Source of the DNA: Jiulongibacter sp966250325 | GTDB lineage: Bacteria; Bacteroidota; Bacteroidia; Cytophagales; Spirosomataceae | Direction of reading: 5' to 3' | NCBI GenBank assembly: GCA_966250325.1 | Contig: CBINGY010000005.1 | Span: forward strand, 62,001 to 126,000 | Length of the DNA: 64,000 nucleotides | In this document: positions 60,601 to 64,000 of the stretch, piece by piece | How the letters are laid out: each line of letters starts with the position of its first letter | How positions within the stretch are numbered: position 1 is the first letter of the stretch | Notes under the pieces: model-generated | Databases searched by the model: none | The model's input: only the letters and a program-made list of their open reading frames with translations | Told to the model about the DNA's origin: nothing | Program-made: the position numbers and the translations under genes

Positions 60601-61389
60601 GAACCCATTTTATGGGAGGGCGACGACGAAATTGGCGTATTGACCAAGTCATACAATGATATGCTGGGTAAGCTGGCCGAAAGCCGCGATGCCCTTTCCC
60701 AAAGTGAAAAGCAAAATGCCTGGAGAGAAATGGCCAAACAAGTGGCCCATGAGATAAAGAATCCTCTCACGCCAATGAAGCTTTCTATACAGCAGCTACA
60801 GCGTACTTTGCCATCATTTGATGATAAAACCAGACAGAGGCTGGAACGTTCCCTTAATTCACTGACCGAGCAGATTGACAACATCTCTGAAATCGCCAAT
60901 TCATTCTCTGAGTTTGCCAAAATGCCTGTGCCGCGGTCAGAGGTGTTTGATGTGGTTAGTCTGGTTCAGAAAACGGTTCATCTATATGCTGAAAATAACG
61001 AAGTAGATATTAACTTTTCCACAGCAGATGAGGTGCTATATGTACGTAGTGATCATCAAATGATCAACCGGATAGTAACTAACCTTATTATCAATGGCAT
61101 GCAATCCATACCCGGTGACAGAAGGCCTAAAATTGATGTCCACGTTTCCCGCAGCGAAAAAGACAAATTTGCCATCATTGCTATCAGGGATAACGGAAGT
61201 GGAATTCCCGAGGAGCATCGAACCCGGGTATTTATGCCCAATTTCAGTACCAAAATAGGCGGCTCAGGTCTGGGGCTGGCTATGGCAAAAAGAGGTGTGG
61301 AGCACAGCGGCGGAAATATCTGGTTTGAAACAGAAATGGGCAGCGGCACCACATTCTATGTCGATCTGCCGCTGGCCAAACTCTCCTGA
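57676..61389 (+). CDS. Large sensor histidine kinase (NtrY-like)
   Basis: A 1237-residue membrane kinase. One N-terminal TM helix (~8-28) precedes an extracytoplasmic domain (~30-205), then about six further TM segments (~215-480), a second soluble sensor part (~490-735), two more TM helices flanking a third sensor region (~760-950), HAMP (~955-1005), then the kinase. The H-box AKQVAHEIKNPLTPMK has its His at about 1026, and N- and G-boxes are NLIINGMQSIP, 'IRDNGSGIPEEH' and GSGLGLAMAKRG. HEIKNPLTP is characteristic of NtrY/nitrogen-type kinases. No response regulator gene is adjacent. The MASE-like multi-TM module is unusual. Confidence 0.87.
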   Translation: MKSRLLTKQIFLWLAIATFFVAGILLVLGKSGTPETSEINYASQVQSKVNEALTESGSEIQEVTRLFQQSKTLSFSKLNTQTKYPYFLYKDSKLVYWSDHRFIPEYGWLENTNPEGLLARNRHIFLVKKEAFFHEGASLVVVSLIPLYVKYQNENEYLISGFNNAIFPSSPVTIKNSPAEKKYLNISDTQGTFLFSLEPPRPDALHTADLPVPILYLSSLAFLFLGIYFFLQVKDWGNSRNFGISVLMILAYFVVLRWFMLQNSLPFTLTETDLFNPRFFAHNSWTPSLGDLILNTLMGVLLVWYIAVYFQKSAIFKLLLKAGQGVKSTISVTCVLLSAMVVFYTCRSLRLLYEKSAYYLDLSFNTRIDTLSLATIFYFILLAIFFFLTHHILINTFSRLNKISKTGFFHWLYGVLFTLFTLIFLKHFSWCYLPVFFYFLVAYFYRLPRYIYLLKYQTSVYLFLGAFIYSLITLYTLHTQKQEKEAFDKKNFGAQFLAENDLLGEGLMSRLIDKVSADSSIAEAMQRDMLAGTAVSALIKDKHLDLYFDKYESSVKVYDKNGMPLQADSDSVTLAQQEARFKQNRYATGNPNIFFLDETAENILKEYAAFIPMGPDKGTILVTLKMKNQVTRSVYPELLMDKHFAQNPDAKDYSYAIYSKENELLYTNGAYNYKKNFQPTYLSNPNLYEAGLVNNGFEHVGLKGSNGRTIVVSGANDNLKSLLSDFSYFYMLLVLVIFLTIFMFRFRYGLKKLRMNFSTKIQLYLNASFLLPFLLILFVIIGAIRSTLLTIQENFFQENTENISSTIKLHLQEFNSGLMSKAYFEQEIDKLAADTKTDINYYDLNGDLQYTTRPLIYEYDLLSKKINPQAYATIIEDFANETMVNESLGDLNYRAVYMSIRDENNQRLGVVGVPFFDSSTALEAQMKKVFTTVLSVCTFLFITLLILSYFVSGQLTQPLSVVAGRIKKLNLNGENEPILWEGDDEIGVLTKSYNDMLGKLAESRDALSQSEKQNAWREMAKQVAHEIKNPLTPMKLSIQQLQRTLPSFDDKTRQRLERSLNSLTEQIDNISEIANSFSEFAKMPVPRSEVFDVVSLVQKTVHLYAENNEVDINFSTADEVLYVRSDHQMINRIVTNLIINGMQSIPGDRRPKIDVHVSRSEKDKFAIIAIRDNGSGIPEEHRTRVFMPNFSTKIGGSGLGLAMAKRGVEHSGGNIWFETEMGSGTTFYVDLPLAKLS

Positions 61390-61944
61390 TTACTCTTCCT
61401 CAATTCTTACATGAGCCCAGTTCTCCCCGTTTCTGATCCGGTTAAGCTGAGTGTGTGTGATACCAAACTGTTTGGCTATCATTTTCAGACGGGTAGAGTC
61501 TGATTTCAGCAACTTCTTGATCATTTTAACCTTTGACTCATTCAACTTATAGTTTTTTGATTTCGCCGGCCGGGGTCTATTAATTACGTTCGGATTCTTA
61601 CGGTTATGCTCAATCATTTCTTCCTTGGTGACCCAAGCCAGATTTTCCTCTACATTATTGTGTTTGTCATAATCCTTGTGAATCACGAAGCAATGCAGCT
61701 CACTGGGCTTCTCCACGAAGTATTCAGCCACCAGCTTGTGGATGTAACGGTTAAATGATTTACCTTTCGGAAGGCGGATATTCAGAGATCGGTATCCCTG
61801 TATAACGGATCCCCTCAGTAATTTTCCGTCGGTTCCGTTTTGAAAACTTTTTAATCTTCCGTAATTCGAAACCTGATAGTTCGGAGGGTTCTCAACATCA
61901 ATGTCAATTCTTCTCCATTTTTCGCTTGTTGAATTTATGGTCAT
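61390..61944 (-). CDS. NUMOD4/HNH domain protein
   Basis: A 184-residue protein. NUMOD4 motif EKWRRIDIDVENPPNYQVSN occupies residues ~8-27. The HNH-like region has 'YIHKLVAEYFVEKP' then VIHKDYDKHNNVEENLAWVT (~90-109), with Ile where the first Asn of the 'vNHkD' motif is usual. The C-terminus is an HTH-like DNA-binding region (LKMIAKQFGITHTQLNRIRN). Related to homing endonucleases, but stable chromosomal copies are common in Bacteroidota. Ends on the base next to the kinase stop. Confidence 0.85.
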   Translation of the reverse strand: MTINSTSEKWRRIDIDVENPPNYQVSNYGRLKSFQNGTDGKLLRGSVIQGYRSLNIRLPKGKSFNRYIHKLVAEYFVEKPSELHCFVIHKDYDKHNNVEENLAWVTKEEMIEHNRKNPNVINRPRPAKSKNYKLNESKVKMIKKLLKSDSTRLKMIAKQFGITHTQLNRIRNGENWAHVRIEEE

Positions 61945-62114
61945 CTGGGGTCATTTTACTTGGCATTGCTAGTTATATAAATGATTGATAACCTGAAAAT
62001 TAGAAAGCTTATTCTTATTAAGTGGTATCATTTTGACAGAACTATTTCAGGTTGATCGCTGGAATTATGATTTCCATAATTTGTTGTTTGGACGTAATCG
62101 TTTTGAAAAGTAAC

Positions 62115-62756
62115 ATGAGTAAAATAAAAAAATTTGTCTTTTCTCCATTTTCAGAAAATACTTTTGTTATTCATGATGAGACACTTGAGTGTGTTATTAT
62201 TGACCCCGGATGTTTGCAACAAACCGAAAAAGAGATCCTCGCTTCTTACATTGAATCTACGAATCTGAGACCCGTAGCTGTATTGCAAACGCATACACAC
62301 CTTGATCACGTTTTCGGTACGGCCTACTGCAAACGAAAATTCGGAATTCCCATGCTCATGCACCGCCTTGATCTGCCGGTCTTAGCGGATGTAGAACTTC
62401 GCTGTAAAACCTGGGGAATAAAAGGATACGAACCGGTAGAGCCTGATGGCTTCCTGGAGGAAGGCACGCCTTTCAGTTTTGGAAACACCACCCTGGAAAT
62501 AAACTGGGTGCCCGGACACGCCCCCGGGCATATTTCTTTTGTTTGCCATGAAGACCGGTACGTAATGGGTGGCGACTGTCTTTTCAGAATGAGCGTGGGT
62601 CGCACAGACTTTCCTTTGTGCAACCATGCCGATCTGCTGCAGAGTATCCGCAATAAATTCTTTTCTTTGCCCGACGATTACGTGGTCTATGCCGGACACA
62701 TGGAAGAAACCACCATCGGTTTTGAAAAGAGACATAACCCTTTCCTTAACGTATGA
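62115..62756 (+). CDS. MBL-fold hydrolase (glyoxalase II-like)
   Basis: A 213-residue hydrolase; the ATG at 62115 fits the family start (KKFVFSPFSENTFVI). Metal motif THTHLDHVFG (residues ~58-67), then 'VPGHAPGHISFV', GGDCLFRMSVGRTD and 'YAGHMEETTIGFEK' give the binuclear site. Probably a thiolesterase acting on glutathione-independent thioesters or similar. Overlaps pssA by four bases. Confidence 0.9.
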   Translation: MSKIKKFVFSPFSENTFVIHDETLECVIIDPGCLQQTEKEILASYIESTNLRPVAVLQTHTHLDHVFGTAYCKRKFGIPMLMHRLDLPVLADVELRCKTWGIKGYEPVEPDGFLEEGTPFSFGNTTLEINWVPGHAPGHISFVCHEDRYVMGGDCLFRMSVGRTDFPLCNHADLLQSIRNKFFSLPDDYVVYAGHMEETTIGFEKRHNPFLNV

Positions 62757-63436
62757 GGCTTTTTACGCTACCTAATCTGATTACCCTTGCCAATCTGCTT
62801 TGCGGTATGGCCGGTATTCTTTCTGTTTTCCAGGGCAATTTTCTGCAGGCTTCCTTTTTTATTCTGCTGGCTCTGGTTCTGGATTTTCTGGATGGTTTCG
62901 TTGCCAGACTCACAGGAACTTTCTCAGAGATTGGTAAGCAGCTCGATTCTCTGGCAGATATGGTGACTTTCGGGGTACTGCCTTCCTTTATCTTGTATCT
63001 GAGCTCAGGAGTATCTGGTTATTTGAATCTGCTTTGTTTTCTTCCGGCACTTTTTTCGGCTCTGAGGCTGGCCAAATTTAATATCGATGAGCGTCAGTCG
63101 CTCGGTTTCTATGGACTGCCTACTCCGGCAAATGCCATGACCGTTGCCTCTTTCCCGTACGTTTTTTCAGATACCGCTCCATCCATTCTTTTCCAATACA
63201 GATCGGAGTTTTTTCTGTTTTATGCCGTAGCCATAAGTTTCCTTATGATCTCTGACATTCCCATGATGGCTCTGAAATTCAAAAACTACGGATGGAAAGG
63301 TAACGAGATAAAATTCCTCTTTCTGGGTCTCTCTTTTCTAATAATGATTTTACTCAGATATCAGGCTATCCCGGTTATTCTGGTGCTGTATCTCCTGGCT
63401 TCTGTTATTACCACCAGAAATTCTATCTCCAGGTAA
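62753..63436 (+). CDS. pssA: CDP-diacylglycerol-serine O-phosphatidyltransferase
   Basis: A 227-residue membrane enzyme making phosphatidylserine, the precursor of phosphatidylethanolamine. The CDP-alcohol transferase signature D-G-x2-A-R-x8-G-x3-D-x3-D is present as DGFVAR...GKQLDSLAD (residues ~44-69). About six or seven TM helices. Starts inside the end of the MBL gene (ATGA) and overlaps the M23 gene tail-to-tail by 14 bases. Confidence 0.92.
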   Translation: MRLFTLPNLITLANLLCGMAGILSVFQGNFLQASFFILLALVLDFLDGFVARLTGTFSEIGKQLDSLADMVTFGVLPSFILYLSSGVSGYLNLLCFLPALFSALRLAKFNIDERQSLGFYGLPTPANAMTVASFPYVFSDTAPSILFQYRSEFFLFYAVAISFLMISDIPMMALKFKNYGWKGNEIKFLFLGLSFLIMILLRYQAIPVILVLYLLASVITTRNSISR

Positions 63437-63998
63437 CTGGCAGGTTAATTTTAAGGTATCCCGGGCTGCGTACTTTCATAATCTCTGCATCCAGTTTTCT
63501 GCGGGGGCGTGGAGGAACTTCTGCCGTATAAACTGTGCGGGCTTTCTGTAACCAGGGGTAATGATTTATGGGTCTGGGATCCAGGTTTTCATCAATATGC
63601 AAATACATCAGATGAAGGTGTGTATCTGAGCGGTTGGCATCTGCATTAAACCCGGTACGGCCCACTTCCCCTATTTTATTTCCTTTTTTCACAATGGTAC
63701 CTTCCTCTACATAGACCTTTCGCTGATGGGCATAATACCAGAGCCCTCCCGAAGTGGTATCGTAAATCCAAACGTAGTTACCCCCTTTAAATTCCGTCTC
63801 TTTGGTCCAGTTGGTTTCAGTGGCTATAACCACTCCATCAGATACGGAGACAATGTCCACATAGTCATTGGTGTTGTTGTCAATGCAATCTTTGTCCGGG
63901 TCATAAATAAAAATATCATGGGCAGGATGGCTTTTGGCTATTTCATGATTAAACAGGTCAAATTGCCGGGCATAGAAACCTCTGCCTCTGCCACCTAC
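63423..63998 (-). CDS. M23 family metallopeptidase (5' end outside window)
   Basis: The frame is open to the right edge; this is the C-terminal ~191 residues. Zinc ligands are present: HPAHD (HxxxD), GTVVKKG-like 'GTIVKKGNKIGEVG' around the core and THLHL (HxH), as in LytM-type peptidoglycan endopeptidases. 'DGVVIATE' is the family core strand. An apparent GTG start at 63860 would remove the HxxxD ligands and is rejected. Probably exported. Confidence 0.85.
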   Translation of the reverse strand, partial: VGGRGRGFYARQFDLFNHEIAKSHPAHDIFIYDPDKDCIDNNTNDYVDIVSVSDGVVIATETNWTKETEFKGGNYVWIYDTTSGGLWYYAHQRKVYVEEGTIVKKGNKIGEVGRTGFNADANRSDTHLHLMYLHIDENLDPRPINHYPWLQKARTVYTAEVPPRPRRKLDAEIMKVRSPGYLKINLPVTWR

Positions 63999-64000
63999 AG

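Noticed and set aside
61390..61944. Mobile homing endonuclease insertion
   Set aside because: It lies neatly between two intact genes, carries no flanking repeats and interrupts nothing.
63861..64000. GTG at 63860 as start of the M23 gene
   Set aside because: The frame continues to the window edge and contains the HxxxD zinc ligands, so the gene is truncated by the window.

Overview
The window looks like a chromosome segment from a marine or soil Bacteroidota bacterium of the Cytophagales type. The evidence is a type IX secretion (type B) C-terminal domain on a large surface protein, a DUF2480 gene, AtpB with a signal-peptide-like N-terminal extension, start regions with weak Shine-Dalgarno sequences, and repeated promoter elements of the Bacteroidota form TAnnTTTG (often TATCTTTG). 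I see no rRNA or tRNA gene, CRISPR array, insertion sequence or prophage. Both edges cut a gene: an ATP-grasp-like protein on the left and an M23 peptidase on the right.

Layout. 0-3.7 kb: Crp/Fnr regulator, then a tight DM13 lipoprotein / secreted barrel-like protein / DinB / NRDE operon. 3.8-6.8 kb (minus): DUF2480, a membrane protein, MazG-like and VOC proteins. 6.8-8.3 kb: a D-threonine-aldolase-like enzyme and a stand-alone GroES-like protein. 8.4-10.1 kb: two exported thioredoxins. 10.3-12.8 kb: CcmF/CcsA-type haem lyase. 13-15.9 kb: atpBEFH with a small membrane protein; the operon ends at a terminator without atpA or atpG. 16.3-17.8 kb: dnaA with a consensus DnaA box upstream. 17.7-21.8 kb (minus): coaE, a glycosyltransferase, YbaB and the T9SS cargo protein. 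22.1-25.1 kb: ribBA, mtgA, dipeptidase. 25.1-28.2 kb (minus): argG, LptF/G permease, DtxR-type regulator. 28.3-32.7 kb: lipoprotein, LOG-family protein, a DnaE polymerase with a degenerate PHP domain.

32.7-39.0 kb is the most unusual region. It encodes a PapD-like chaperone, a 915-residue outer-membrane protein with usher-like layout, and four small secreted beta-rich proteins. Three of these share an SN-x-x-W motif and all four have a similar C-terminal strand. A strong intrinsic hairpin separates the likely major subunit from the usher-like gene. I read this as a chaperone-usher-like fibre assembly locus of Bacteroidota. It is flanked by a lipoprotein with the two catalytic cysteines of formylglycine-generating enzyme.

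40-45.7 kb: DUF2520, DUF3500, dienelactone-hydrolase-like, Stealth-type and two GT2-like sugar transferases. 45.7-47 kb: Uma2 and an MNT/HEPN pair. 47.2-50.6 kb: ileS behind a leader hairpin. 50.6-56.2 kb: exported RidA, ppnP, a secreted protein with a DxDD motif, and a TetR regulon whose two 16-bp operators can be read directly. 56.4-64 kb: RRM protein, a HesB-like protein lacking the CxC pair, a 1237-residue histidine kinase, NUMOD4/HNH protein, MBL hydrolase, pssA, M23 peptidase.

Two operons (atpE-atpF and subunit-usher) carry intrinsic hairpins just after a gene whose product is needed in many copies, which suggests attenuation is used here to set stoichiometry.
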